A DNA stretch of 64,000 bases from assembly GCA_002365595.1 (NCBI GenBank), contig DFAM01000016.1, forward strand, positions 73,691 to 137,690. Reading direction: 5' to 3'. The notes beneath the pieces were generated by a model, which was not told the DNA's origin, made no database searches, and saw only the letters and a list, made by a program, of their open reading frames with translations. Positions 1 through 9,323 of this stretch are shown one piece after another. Position 1 is the stretch's first letter. Each line of letters begins with the position of its first letter. Source of the DNA: Acinetobacter sp. UBA3106. Its GTDB lineage: Bacteria > Pseudomonadota > Gammaproteobacteria > Pseudomonadales > Moraxellaceae. Made by a program: the position numbers and the translations under genes.

Positions 1-13
1 TTTTACAAGGCCT

Positions 14-46
14 AAAAAAGCCCCTGTTATCAAACAAGGGCTTTTT
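14..46 (-). terminator. Terminator after ilvC
   Basis: An inverted repeat AAAAAGCCC/GGGCTTTTT encloses a short second stem (TGTT/AACA) and lies just past the ilvC stop codon. Read on the minus strand it ends in a T run, as an intrinsic terminator should. Confidence 0.8.
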
Positions 47-63
47 GACTTAGAAATTAGAAC

Positions 64-1080
64 TTAGTTCTTTTCTTTGTCTACGATTTTGTTCGCTTGA
101 ATCCAAGGCATCATCGCACGTAATTTGTTACCTGTTACTTCGATGCCGTGTGCAGCGTTTTGACGACGACGAGCAGTCATAGATGGGTAGTTCAACGCAC
201 CTTCTTGAATGAACATCTTCGCGTATTCACCAGATTGAATACGTTTAAGCGCATTACGCATTGCTTCACGAGACTGTTCGTTAATAACTTCAGTACCAGT
301 TACATATTCGCCATATTCAGCGTTGTTAGATACTGAGTAGTTCATGTCCGCGATACCGCCTTCGAACATTAAGTCAACGATCAGTTTAAGCTCGTGTAGA
401 CATTCGAAGTAAGCCATTTCAGGGGCATAACCAGCTTCAACAAGAGTTTCGAAGCCCATTTTAACCAACTCAACAGCACCACCACAAAGAACTGCTTGCT
501 CACCAAAAAGGTCAGTTTCAGTTTCTTCACGGAATGAAGTTTCGATGATACCTGTACGGCCGCCACCTACACCTGAAGCGTAAGAAAGAGCAACGTTACG
601 CGCATTACCAGAAGCGTCTTGGTGAATCGCGATAAGGTCAGGGACACCTGAACCACGTTGGTATTCAGAACGTACTGTGTGACCAGGTGCTTTTGGCGCA
701 ACCATGATTACGTCTAAGTCAGCGCGTGGAACAACTTGGTTGTAAAGAATCGAAAAACCGTGAGCAAATGCTAAAGTTGCACCTTGCTTGATGTTTGGTT
801 CGATTACGTCACGGTAAAGTTGAGATTGGAACTCATCTGGAGTCAAGATCATAACCACGTCAGCTTGCGCTACAGCAGCAGGAACTTCAGCAACTTTAAG
901 ACCAGCATTTTCAGCTTTCTTCCAAGAAGTAGAGTTAGCACGTAAACCTACAGTTACGTCAACGCCAGAGTCTTTAAGGTTAAGCGCATGCGCGTGACCT
1001 TGTGAACCATAACCAATGATCGCTACTTTTTTGCCTTGGATGATAGATAAGTCTGCGTCTTTATCGTAAAAAATTTGCAT
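64..1080 (-). CDS. ilvC: Ketol-acid reductoisomerase (NADP+)
   Basis: IlvC converts acetolactate or acetohydroxybutyrate to the dihydroxy acid using NADPH and Mg2+, the second common step of valine, leucine and isoleucine synthesis in the cytoplasm. The 338-residue protein has the short (class I) length. A Rossmann motif GYGSQGHAHALNL starts at residue 23. The knotted C-terminal domain carries the metal-binding acidic residues in DLFGEQ (about 190-195) and in the stretch ending FEGGIADMNYS (about 226-250). It lies 108 bases downstream of ilvN in the same direction, so it may be cotranscribed with ilvIN or use its own promoter in that gap. The identification is secure. Confidence 0.98.
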   Translation of the reverse strand: MQIFYDKDADLSIIQGKKVAIIGYGSQGHAHALNLKDSGVDVTVGLRANSTSWKKAENAGLKVAEVPAAVAQADVVMILTPDEFQSQLYRDVIEPNIKQGATLAFAHGFSILYNQVVPRADLDVIMVAPKAPGHTVRSEYQRGSGVPDLIAIHQDASGNARNVALSYASGVGGGRTGIIETSFREETETDLFGEQAVLCGGAVELVKMGFETLVEAGYAPEMAYFECLHELKLIVDLMFEGGIADMNYSVSNNAEYGEYVTGTEVINEQSREAMRNALKRIQSGEYAKMFIQEGALNYPSMTARRRQNAAHGIEVTGNKLRAMMPWIQANKIVDKEKN

Positions 1081-1188
1081 TGCTGTCTCCGCTTAAATGC
1101 TTATGTTTCCTTTTATCCAAGTCAATGATGTTATTGGTATTCATTAACCTGGATCCTCATCTTTATAATGAGTAGAATGTGTTAAAAA

Positions 1189-1680
1189 TTAGATTGTTAA
1201 AACTTTTTCGCCACGTGCGATGCCTGACACACCAGAACGCACCACTTCAAGAATGGTATTTTCTGCAAGCGCATCGATGAAACCGTCGAGCTTTTCAGTG
1301 GTACCAGCAATTTGAATGGTATAAGTCGTTGGTGTCACATCCACGATTTGGGCACGGAAAATGTCAGCTGTACGCTTGATTTCGGCACGTGCTGATCCAA
1401 GTGATTTCACTTTAATCAACATCAATTCGCGCTCGATATGCGCACCTTCAGACAAATCCACCACTTTAACCACTTCAACCAGTTTATTCAGCTGTTTGGT
1501 GATTTGTTCAATTTTATGATCATCACCATACGTGGTCAGGGTCAAACGTGACATGGTTGGGTCTTCGGTTGGTGCAACGTTCAGAGTCTCAATGTTATAA
1601 CCACGTTGAGAAAACAGACCCACCAAACGAGAAAGTGCACCCGCTTCGTTTTCTACGAGAACAGAGATGATATGTCTCAT
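1189..1680 (-). CDS. ilvN: Acetolactate synthase, small regulatory subunit
   Basis: This is the regulatory subunit of acetohydroxyacid synthase, which activates the large subunit and confers valine feedback inhibition. The 163-residue protein starts MRHIISVLVENEAGALSRL. Its N-terminal ACT domain (residues about 4-75) is followed by the usual ALS small-subunit C-terminal domain. A longer reading frame exists upstream, but I choose the ATG at 1680 because it overlaps the ilvI stop codon in an ATGA arrangement (1680-1677), typical of translational coupling between the two subunits. The family is also called IlvH; the choice of symbol is conventional. Confidence 0.95.
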   Translation of the reverse strand: MRHIISVLVENEAGALSRLVGLFSQRGYNIETLNVAPTEDPTMSRLTLTTYGDDHKIEQITKQLNKLVEVVKVVDLSEGAHIERELMLIKVKSLGSARAEIKRTADIFRAQIVDVTPTTYTIQIAGTTEKLDGFIDALAENTILEVVRSGVSGIARGEKVLTI

Positions 1681-3404
1681 TGCGTGCGCTCCCCTTTTCC
1701 TAACCACATATCTTGCATCGATTGACCTGCAACCAACATTGGATATACATGTTCCGCACGGTCTACCATGACATTAATAAATACGCACTTATCATTGATT
1801 GCCATAGCTTCTTCAAGCTTGGATTCAAGCTCATCGGCATGATCAATCTGAATACCGACATGACCATAAGCTTCCATCAACTTGGCAAAGTCAGGCAATG
1901 ATTCAACATAAGAACTTGAATGACGACCTTCGTAGTTCATATCCTGCCACTGTTTCACCATACCTAGGGCACGGTTATTCAAGCAAAGAATTTTCACATT
2001 TAAGCCATATTGCTTACAGGTAGATAATTCCTGGATACACATCTGAATCGATGCTTCACCGGTGATACAAACCACTTGCTGATCTGGATAAGCCAGTTTT
2101 GCAGCCATTGCATAAGGCAAACCTACGCCCATGGTGCCTAAACCGCCTGAGTTGATCCATTGACGTGGACGCACATAGGTATAGTACAGCGCACCAAACA
2201 TCTGGTGTTGACCAACGTCAGAAGTAATAATGGCCTGACTATTGGTGATTTTGTCTAAGGCTGCGACTACTTGCTGTGGCTTCATTGTGCCATCAGTTGG
2301 TGCAACAACTTTTAAGCCGTGTGCTGAACGCCACTCATGAATTTGCTTCCACCATGCTGCAATATCTTCAGGATTTGGTTTAGAAACATTCATTTGTTTC
2401 AACTGTACCAACATCTCTTGAAGAACAGGCTCTACCGCACCCACAATTGGAATGTGCGCCATGATGGTTTTAGAAATGGTTGCCGGGTCAATATCAATAT
2501 GAATAACCTTAGCATTTGGACAGAACTTAGCCGGATTATTGGTCACACGGTCATCAAAACGCGCACCGATACACAGGATCAAGTCTGCATTATGCATACT
2601 CATGTTGGCTTCATAGGTACCATGCATACCGAGCATCCCCAAAAATTGAGGATCATTACCCGGGAATGCGCCCAAGCCCATCAAGGTATTGGTCACTGGA
2701 TAGCCCAATAAGTGTGCAAGTTCAGTCAATAATGCTGATGCATTACCCTGCACCACACCACCGCCCGTGTAAATCACTGGACGTTTAGCACTGATCAATT
2801 CGTCAATCGCTTTACGAATTTGGCCTGAGTGACCACGATGCGGTGGTTGATACGAACGCATCTTCACTTTTTCAGGATATTCGTAGGCAAATTTTTCTGC
2901 AGGATTAGTTGCATCTTTAGGAATATCGACAACTACAGGACCTGGACGACCTGAAGATGCAATATAGAATGCTTTCTTGATAATGCCCGGAATTTCGCTG
3001 GCGTGACGCACCTGGAAACTGTGTTTTACGATTGGACGGGAAATACCGACCATATCAGTTTCCTGGAATGCATCCTCACCGATGAGATGGCTTGCAACCT
3101 GACCAGACAAAATCACCATTGGGATTGAGTCCATATAAGCGGTTGCAATTGGCGTTACGGTATTGGTCGCACCCGGACCTGATGTGACGAGTACTACGCC
3201 AGTCTTACCTGTAACACGTGAATAAGCATCTGCCATATGACCAGCAGCTTGTTCATGACGTACAAGGTAATGATTGATTTTGTCTTGTTGAAAGAGCGCG
3301 TCGTAAATATGTAATACTGCGCCGCCTGGATATCCAAAAACATGTTCAACGCCTTCGTCCGCTAATGCGCGAACAAGCATTTCACCACCAGATAAAAGTT
3401 CCAA
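1677..3404 (-). CDS. ilvI: Acetolactate synthase, large catalytic subunit
   Basis: This thiamine-diphosphate enzyme condenses pyruvate with pyruvate or 2-oxobutyrate, the first committed step of branched-chain amino acid synthesis. It has 575 residues: an N-terminal TPP-binding domain with the activating glutamate in VRHEQAAGHMADAY (about 48-61), a central domain, and a C-terminal TPP/Mg domain. In the last domain the usual GDGS...NN motif reads GEAS...NN, with Glu replacing the metal-binding Asp; pseudomonad homologues are known to have GEGS. The start codon is TTG at 3404. The N-terminus MELLSGGEM matches the family, an in-frame stop lies just upstream, and AGGG sits 9 bases before the TTG. 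The next ATG is 9 residues in. The stop overlaps the ilvN start. Confidence 0.96.
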   Translation of the reverse strand: MELLSGGEMLVRALADEGVEHVFGYPGGAVLHIYDALFQQDKINHYLVRHEQAAGHMADAYSRVTGKTGVVLVTSGPGATNTVTPIATAYMDSIPMVILSGQVASHLIGEDAFQETDMVGISRPIVKHSFQVRHASEIPGIIKKAFYIASSGRPGPVVVDIPKDATNPAEKFAYEYPEKVKMRSYQPPHRGHSGQIRKAIDELISAKRPVIYTGGGVVQGNASALLTELAHLLGYPVTNTLMGLGAFPGNDPQFLGMLGMHGTYEANMSMHNADLILCIGARFDDRVTNNPAKFCPNAKVIHIDIDPATISKTIMAHIPIVGAVEPVLQEMLVQLKQMNVSKPNPEDIAAWWKQIHEWRSAHGLKVVAPTDGTMKPQQVVAALDKITNSQAIITSDVGQHQMFGALYYTYVRPRQWINSGGLGTMGVGLPYAMAAKLAYPDQQVVCITGEASIQMCIQELSTCKQYGLNVKILCLNNRALGMVKQWQDMNYEGRHSSSYVESLPDFAKLMEAYGHVGIQIDHADELESKLEEAMAINDKCVFINVMVDRAEHVYPMLVAGQSMQDMWLGKGERTQ

Positions 3405-3479
3405 CGTGATTCACCCTAATCTTTTTTCACGCACAAATGGAGGGCATTTGCGGTGATTAATTCATTCACTGTGTGCTCT

Positions 3480-3508
3480 GTTATAGCACACAAATTTCAT
3501 AGTTTTCA
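3480..3508 (-). promoter_or_regulatory. ilvI: Candidate ilvI promoter
   Basis: On the minus strand a TATAAC -10 element (3485-3480) lies 17 bases from a weak -35, TGAAAA (3508-3503), giving a leader of about 70 bases before the TTG start. I see no leader peptide or attenuator stem in that leader. Confidence 0.35.
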
Positions 3509-4170
3509 TAGCAATAAGAAAAAAATCTGACCTGTTTGCCGTTTAAGCAATATGAGGTCTAAAACATGTTGGGATAAACATATTTTGTTGGCTTTGTTCA
3601 GCTTCTCGGCTAGAGAAGAAGTCCATTGCTAAAATGCGCTTATTCGAAGGGTGATCGATCTAAGGCATATAAAACTAAAGCAGCATTTTTGTGGTTTCGA
3701 GTATTAAAGTCAAGTTTAAAAATTAGCTTTTTATGCATTATTTTTGAATTCTTCGCTTTTTATTCACTCATTTTGTATTTAGCTGTTCACACAATAATCG
3801 CAAATATTAAAAATATTATTTTATTTCAATTAAATAACAAATATTTTTCATAAAAAATAAATATAAAAATTATAATAAAAAAGAATGAATATTTATTTTA
3901 TTGAAAAATGTTTTTATTAATAAAAAGCTATTTCCAATCCTTTGATTTTATATTTTGATATCTTTTTATGCTCAAATTAGCGATACAGCAACTGACATGG
4001 AAGAATTTTTCCTGATTAAATCATTCGTCAAATAATTTCACCCCCTTAATACAATTCACTTATCTGCATTTTAGGGCTGTTTATCTTTTTTTTCTGCAAA
4101 ACACTCAAGATCATATAAAATATGCAAACATTCAGGAGCTCTATTTCTCCCGCACTTTATCCGACTGATT
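3509..4170. other. AT-rich spacer without a supported gene
   Basis: About 660 bases, strongly AT-rich from about 3740 to 4080, lie between the ilvI promoter and the DUF4124 gene. A 75-codon frame at 3626-3853 has no ribosome binding site or recognisable protein character. I see no tandem repeat or complete inverted repeat. The segment probably holds divergent promoters; its composition would also fit a site bound by nucleoid proteins. Confidence 0.5.
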
Positions 4171-4194
4171 ATGACAATAAAGGACTTCACTATT

Positions 4195-4554
4195 ATGACA
4201 TCATCTTTCATAAAAATTGGATGCATGGCTGCATGCTTGAGCTTCAGTCTAACTGCAACCACGAGTTTTGCTAAAGAATATTACAAATGGGTCGATTCCA
4301 AAGGATCTACGCATTACACCACCACGCCCCCGCCAAAATCGGCCAAGAAAAAAGGTAAAGTTGATACCTATGGCGTCAGTCACTCTGCAACGCCTAGCCA
4401 ATCGACAGCTGAAAATAAGACAACCCTAGAACAGCCGACTCAAAACACCACTATAGTTTCAGGTGAAAAAGTTATTGTCTTACCAACGTCACCTGTATCA
4501 CCAAAGCCTCAACTACAACCTGCACCGGATAATTCGGCCCCTGCTGCACGATGA
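4195..4554 (+). CDS. DUF4124 domain exported protein
   Basis: This is a small secreted protein of unknown function. The 119 residues begin with a Sec signal peptide (MTSSFIKIGCMAACLSFSL..., cleavage probably after SFA). The DUF4124 core follows, with the signature YYKWVDSKGSTHYTTTPPP, and then a low-complexity tail rich in Thr, Gln and Pro. An in-frame ATG lies 24 bases upstream at 4171, but I prefer 4195 because AAAGGA ends 10 bases before it and the shorter form gives a normal signal peptide. It stands alone between the AT-rich spacer and leuS. Family members are often near cell-envelope genes; no precise role is known to me. Confidence 0.75.
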   Translation: MTSSFIKIGCMAACLSFSLTATTSFAKEYYKWVDSKGSTHYTTTPPPKSAKKKGKVDTYGVSHSATPSQSTAENKTTLEQPTQNTTIVSGEKVIVLPTSPVSPKPQLQPAPDNSAPAAR

Positions 4555-4701
4555 TCAATTTGACGATATAAACTCAACTGCTGATCTTTATCCCAAAACG
4601 TCGATATTTTTCTTATTTATCCAGAGCCGCAAAATTCACTTTTAGGTGCATTTTGCGCTATGCTGTGCAACAAACTTTTTAACCATTGTTCTTATACGTT
4701 T

Positions 4702-7323
4702 ATGACTACTCACATTGACCCTGAATATCAAGCTAGTGCGATTGAACCAACGGTCCAACAAGACTGGGAAACTCGCAAAGCCTTTAAAGTTGCCGATACT
4801 GTAGAAGGTCCACGTCGTTATATCCTCTCGATGTTCCCTTACCCAAGTGGCAAACTGCATATGGGTCATGTGCGCAACTATACCATTGGTGACGTGATCA
4901 GCCGTTTTCACCGCTTAAAAGGTGAAACTGTATTGCAACCTATGGGTTGGGATGCGTTCGGTCTTCCTGCGGAGAATGCTGCGATTGCACATAAAGTTGC
5001 ACCGGCAAAGTGGACTTTTGAAAACATTGATTACATGCGTAATCAATTAAAAAAATTAGGTCTTTCAGTTGATTGGGATCGTGAATTTGCGACCTGTACA
5101 CCAGAGTATTATCACTGGGAACAATGGTTATTTGTTCAGCTTTATAAGAAAGGTTTGATTTATCGTAAACTTTCAACCGTGAACTGGGATCCTGTCGATC
5201 AGACTGTTCTGGCCAATGAACAGGTTGAAAATGGCCGCGGCTGGCGTTCAGGTGCATTGGTTGAAAAACGCGATATTCCAATGTACTACTTCCGCATTAC
5301 TGATTATGCACAAGAATTATTAGACGACTTAGACACATTAAAAGACGGCTGGCCGCAGCAAGTGCTGACCATGCAGCGCAACTGGATTGGTCGTTCACAA
5401 GGGATGGAAATTACCTTCCCTTCAGCGAACCCTGACGTATATGCCGATGATTTAACTGTTTATACCACACGTGGTGACACCTTGATGGGTGCAACTTATG
5501 TGGCGGTTGCTGCTGAACATCCAATGGCGCTTAAGGCGGCTGAAACCACCCCAGAATTAGCTGCATTTATCGAAGAATGCCGTATGGGTTCTGTGGCAGA
5601 AGCGGATCTTGCCACTGCCGAGAAAAAAGGCATGGCAACAGGTCTTTCTGTTAAACATCCTGTGACTGGCGAAGAAGTTCCTGTCTGGATTGCCAACTAT
5701 GTATTGATGTCATACGGTTCAGGTGCAGTAATGGCCGTACCTGCACATGACGAACGTGATTTCGAATTTGCCAATAAATATGGCTTAACCATCAAGCAAG
5801 TGATTGATGCCAAAGGTGCAGATGATGCAGACTTTGATTCAACCCAATGGCAGGAATGGTACGGTTCTAAAGAAGGTAAACTGGTTAATTCTGGCGAATT
5901 TGATGGTTTAAATTTCCAGAGTGCTTTTGATGCGTTTATCGCGAAATTAGAACCACAAAAACTGGCAAATACCAAAGTTCAGTTCCGTTTACGTGACTGG
6001 GGTGTTTCTCGTCAGCGTTACTGGGGTTGCCCAATCCCAATGATCAACTGTGAAACTTGTGGTCAGGTGCCTGTACCTGAAGAACAGCTTCCAGTGATTC
6101 TACCGACTGATGTGGTGCCAGATGGTTCTGGTAACCCATTGAACAAAATGCCGGAGTTTTATGAAACCAAGTGTCCTTGCTGTGGCGCAGACGCTCGTCG
6201 TGAAACTGATACATTGGATACCTTTGTAGAATCTTCTTGGTATTACGCTCGTTATGCATCTCCAGACTTTACCGGTGGCATGGTGAAACCTGAAGCGGGT
6301 CAAACCTGGCTTCCAGTGAATCAATACATCGGCGGTGTCGAGCACGCAATTCTGCATTTACTTTATGCACGCTTCTTCCACAAATTGATGCGTGATGAAG
6401 GCGTGGTACAAGGCAACGAGCCATTCACCAATCTTCTTACTCAAGGGATGGTTTTGGCTGATACCTTCTACCGTGAAGCGGAATCAGGCAAGAAAACCTG
6501 GTTTAACCCGGCGGATATCGAGCTTGAAAAAGACGAAAAAGGCCGCGTTCTTTCTGCGAAATACAAAGAAGATGGTCAAGAAGTTGTAGTTGGCGGTCAG
6601 GAAAAAATGTCGAAATCGAAAAACAACGGTATCGACCCGCAAGCTATTATTGATCAATACGGCGCAGATACTGCACGTGTATTCATGATGTTTGCTGCTC
6701 CGCCGGATCAATCTTTAGAATGGTCTGATGCCGGTGTTGAAGGTGCAAACCGTTTCTTAAAACGCGTATGGCGCTTGGCAACTGGTTTCCTTGAACAAGG
6801 CAATAATGCTGCAACCATTGATAAAGCAAATTTATCAAAAGATGCGCAAGATTTACGTCGTAAAACACATGAGACCATTCAGAAAGTGGGTGATGACATC
6901 GAACGTCGTCATGCATTCAACACTGCAATTGCAGCGATGATGGAACTTCTAAATGCCAACAACAAGTTTGAAGCGAAAGATGAAAACGATGTTGCTGTAG
7001 CACGCGAGTCAATCACGACGCTTCTTACATTGCTTGCACCGTTTGCACCGCACTTAAGCCAAACTTTATTAGCTGAGTTTGGTATCGAATTAACTACGGC
7101 TGCTTTCCCTGCGGTAGATGAATCAGCGCTGACTCGTAATACGCAAACGATTGTGGTTCAGGTCAACGGTAAACTTCGTGGCAAGCTTGAAGTGTCTGTA
7201 GATGCTTCTAAAGAAGACATTTTGGCGCAAGCTAAAGCCTTACCAGAAGTTCAACAATTCTTGACTGCTCCAACCAAGAAAGAAATTGTGGTTCCAAATA
7301 AGTTAGTGAATTTGGTGGTTTAA
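4702..7323 (+). CDS. leuS: Leucyl-tRNA synthetase
   Basis: LeuS charges tRNA-Leu in the cytoplasm. The 873-residue class I synthetase has the HIGH-type motif HMGH within YPSGKLHMGHVRNYTIGD. The inserted CP1 editing domain shows TTRGDTLMGATYV and VPAHDERDFEFA, the latter carrying the Asp conserved for post-transfer editing. A zinc-like Cys pair region (CETCGQ, CPCCGA) follows, then KMSKS in QEKMSKSKNNGID, the anticodon-binding helices and a C-terminal domain. The start MTTHIDPEYQ at 4702 matches the family; the upstream in-frame extension to 4660 does not resemble LeuS. A hairpin and repeat cluster follow, then lptE-holA, the order also found in other gamma-proteobacteria. Confidence 0.98.
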   Translation: MTTHIDPEYQASAIEPTVQQDWETRKAFKVADTVEGPRRYILSMFPYPSGKLHMGHVRNYTIGDVISRFHRLKGETVLQPMGWDAFGLPAENAAIAHKVAPAKWTFENIDYMRNQLKKLGLSVDWDREFATCTPEYYHWEQWLFVQLYKKGLIYRKLSTVNWDPVDQTVLANEQVENGRGWRSGALVEKRDIPMYYFRITDYAQELLDDLDTLKDGWPQQVLTMQRNWIGRSQGMEITFPSANPDVYADDLTVYTTRGDTLMGATYVAVAAEHPMALKAAETTPELAAFIEECRMGSVAEADLATAEKKGMATGLSVKHPVTGEEVPVWIANYVLMSYGSGAVMAVPAHDERDFEFANKYGLTIKQVIDAKGADDADFDSTQWQEWYGSKEGKLVNSGEFDGLNFQSAFDAFIAKLEPQKLANTKVQFRLRDWGVSRQRYWGCPIPMINCETCGQVPVPEEQLPVILPTDVVPDGSGNPLNKMPEFYETKCPCCGADARRETDTLDTFVESSWYYARYASPDFTGGMVKPEAGQTWLPVNQYIGGVEHAILHLLYARFFHKLMRDEGVVQGNEPFTNLLTQGMVLADTFYREAESGKKTWFNPADIELEKDEKGRVLSAKYKEDGQEVVVGGQEKMSKSKNNGIDPQAIIDQYGADTARVFMMFAAPPDQSLEWSDAGVEGANRFLKRVWRLATGFLEQGNNAATIDKANLSKDAQDLRRKTHETIQKVGDDIERRHAFNTAIAAMMELLNANNKFEAKDENDVAVARESITTLLTLLAPFAPHLSQTLLAEFGIELTTAAFPAVDESALTRNTQTIVVQVNGKLRGKLEVSVDASKEDILAQAKALPEVQQFLTAPTKKEIVVPNKLVNLVV

Positions 7324-7326
7324 TTT

Positions 7327-7460
7327 AATCCCCCTAAGTCTCCCTTTTATAAAGAGGGACTTCCCAATCTTAATTAAAAAAGAGATTCTCCTCCCTTTTT
7401 AAAGGGAGGTCGGGAGGGATTAAATCTCCCCTAACCCCTCTTTAATAAAGAGGGGAATTT
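7327..7460. repeat. Three GC-rich palindromes in tandem
   Basis: Three related palindromes lie head to tail downstream of leuS. The first is TCCCT/AGGGA (7341-7359), the second CCTCCC...GGGAGG (7390-7409) and the third CCCCTC...GAGGGG (7435-7455). Each has an A/T centre containing TTTAA or TTATAAA and is linked to the next by short T/C-rich strings. Similar units lie at 16155-16177 and 50537-50596, so this is a dispersed intergenic family. Confidence 0.75.
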
Positions 7461-7482
7461 AAGGATTACAACAATTCCCAAA

Positions 7483-7511
7483 CAAAGCCCGTTGCCAGTC
7501 AACGGGCTTTG
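7483..7511 (+). terminator. Stem-loop behind leuS
   Basis: A perfect 12-bp stem (CAAAGCCCGTTG/CAACGGGCTTTG) with a 5-base loop lies 160 bases after leuS and 70 bases before lptE. No T run follows, so it may be a weak terminator or an mRNA-end stabiliser. Confidence 0.5.
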
Positions 7512-7579
7512 CACATACAATCACTACATAATTTTAGATCTTCCTTTTTTGCTTTGAAGAACAACACAGAGGACAACGC

Positions 7580-8116
7580 ATGCATTTGGGCAAACGTTTA
7601 GCAGCAATTGTTTTAACTTGTGGTCTAAGTGCAAGCTTAGTCGGTTGCGGCTTCCATCTAAAAGGCACCAATCCGGCGACAGCTCCTGTGGCTTATTCTA
7701 AAATGAAATTGGTACTGCCAAATGATGCAGGACAATTGCATGAAAAACTTGCAATTTATTTAGGTGCAACAGGAATTCAACTGAGCGACAGTGCTGATGC
7801 CTATGTATTGCGTGTACTGAATTACACCCCACAACGCCATGAATTGAATGGCAAACTGGTCGAAACCCTGCTGCGCCTGACCGTGACTTTCCGTATTGAA
7901 GATGCACAAGGCAACCCGGTCACCGAACCGCGTACCATTACAGCTTCACGCAGCTATCAATATGATGTGGCTACAGTAAACACGGATGATCAGGAACAGA
8001 AGTATCTCAATCAAGTGATTGTTGATGATGTGGCACAGCAAATCGTACGTCAGATTTCATCTAACCGTTTGCCTAAAGTCGTGACCAAACCGGCCAGTTC
8101 AACCCTTCAACCTTAA
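7580..8116 (+). CDS. lptE: LPS-assembly lipoprotein LptE
   Basis: LptE is the outer-membrane lipoprotein that plugs the LptD barrel and helps insert lipopolysaccharide or lipooligosaccharide into the outer leaflet. The 178 residues start with a lipoprotein signal and lipobox LVGC (Cys at about residue 23), followed by GFHLKG, the usual LptE opening. The rest is a compact alpha/beta domain with the family's SRSYQYDVATVN stretch. It lies 18 bases upstream of holA on the same strand, the conserved leuS-lptE-holA order that strongly supports the call. Confidence 0.9.
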   Translation: MHLGKRLAAIVLTCGLSASLVGCGFHLKGTNPATAPVAYSKMKLVLPNDAGQLHEKLAIYLGATGIQLSDSADAYVLRVLNYTPQRHELNGKLVETLLRLTVTFRIEDAQGNPVTEPRTITASRSYQYDVATVNTDDQEQKYLNQVIVDDVAQQIVRQISSNRLPKVVTKPASSTLQP

Positions 8117-8133
8117 ATATAGAAAATAGAGCT

Positions 8134-9123
8134 ATGAAACTTGACTATCCCCAAGCACTCAAACGTGTTGATGAAGCTCGCGGTGCCTGGATTATGTATG
8201 GTCAAGAGCCCTTGCTCGAACAAAATTTACTGGATGCTTTTCGTCAAAGTTGGCAAAAACAGGAAATTGAACGGCAGCGTTATGATATTAGCAATGTCAG
8301 TGACTGGAAAAATGTCTTTAATGCTTTAAATAGCCTATCCTTATTTTCTACTCAACTTGCTGTTGAAGTGCATGGCAATATCAAGCCGGATGCAAACGGC
8401 ATCAAGCAACTAAAAAGCTATATCCAGCACAATGAGCAAAACCTGCTTTTGGTGGTGATGCCCAAACAGGACAGCAGCAGCTTGAAATCGAGCTTCTTTC
8501 AGGTGGTAGATGCCAACGGTGTCACCGTACCGCTTACGGCCAATTATCCGCAAGACCGGCAGCGCATTTTAAGCATTGAGGCTGACAAGCTTGGGATTAA
8601 ACTTGCCAATGATGCCTGGGCTTGGCTTGAACAACATCATGAACATAACCTACTGGCAGCCAAAAACAGTTTAATGCGCGTCAGTGATACTTTTGCAGAT
8701 GTGGATATCATCCAGATTGATCATTTGTATTCATGCTTACAGGACCAGTCGCGCTACACCACTTACGATTTAAATGATGCCCTGCTTGCAGGCAATCTGG
8801 CTCAGGCGATTAAAATTTTCCAATATCTGATTGTTTCAGGCGAGCCGATGAGTCTGATCTTATGGAGCATCAGTAAAGAAATGCGTTTGCTGATGCAACT
8901 GTTTGAACAGCCGCAAAATGCCTTGCAGCTCGGAATCTGGAAAAATAAGGTCAGCCAATATCAGCAGGCTTTGAGACGACTGAATCCAAACATTTTTCTG
9001 ACTTGGCCTTCCCTGTTATTACGTATTGATGCGTCCATTAAAGGTTTGGGAAAAGAAAATCCTGAACATTTGATTATGCAAGCGATTGGCAGCATGTGTG
9101 GTCAAACTTTATTTGTAGAGTAA
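8134..9123 (+). CDS. holA: DNA polymerase III, delta subunit
   Basis: HolA is the clamp-loader subunit that opens the beta clamp. The 329-residue protein has the expected length and shows the family's early GPEPLL-like stretch (YGQEPLLEQNLLDAFRQ, about residues 22-38). The AAA+-like domain lacks a functional Walker A, as in all delta subunits, and a C-terminal helical collar domain follows. It is in an operon with lptE and probably ends before the exporter operon; no strong terminator is visible between 9124 and the macA start. Confidence 0.93.
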   Translation: MKLDYPQALKRVDEARGAWIMYGQEPLLEQNLLDAFRQSWQKQEIERQRYDISNVSDWKNVFNALNSLSLFSTQLAVEVHGNIKPDANGIKQLKSYIQHNEQNLLLVVMPKQDSSSLKSSFFQVVDANGVTVPLTANYPQDRQRILSIEADKLGIKLANDAWAWLEQHHEHNLLAAKNSLMRVSDTFADVDIIQIDHLYSCLQDQSRYTTYDLNDALLAGNLAQAIKIFQYLIVSGEPMSLILWSISKEMRLLMQLFEQPQNALQLGIWKNKVSQYQQALRRLNPNIFLTWPSLLLRIDASIKGLGKENPEHLIMQAIGSMCGQTLFVE

Positions 9124-9240
9124 TCTGCACAGCTTATTTTCACTTTTTTTGTCGCTTATTGTTAACCAGAAAATTCTTATTTTCGTTCTAAAATGGCGTA
9201 ACTACAGTAAAATTCAATAATACAACTCCATCTCACAAAA

Positions 9241-9255
9241 TAATAACAATTCTCA
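9241..9255. promoter_or_regulatory. Fur-like site upstream of macA
   Basis: TAATAAC-A-ATTCTCA matches the 7-1-7 Fur consensus (TGATAAT-N-ATTATCA) at 11 of 14 paired positions. It lies about 70 bases before the macA start. AT-rich sequence makes chance matches common, so this is a candidate only. Confidence 0.35.
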
Positions 9256-9323
9256 TTTGTTAAAAAAATTCACGTTTTATCCTCATTTAACTTTTATAAT
9301 CCTTTTTAATTTCCATAATTTAT

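Noticed and set aside
2337..2711. 124-codon frame antisense to ilvI
   Set aside because: It lies wholly within a secure gene and has the His/Ile/Asn-rich composition typical of a shadow frame.
3626..3853. 75-codon open frame in the AT-rich spacer
   Set aside because: No ribosome binding site, composition follows the AT-rich DNA and the protein has no recognisable feature.
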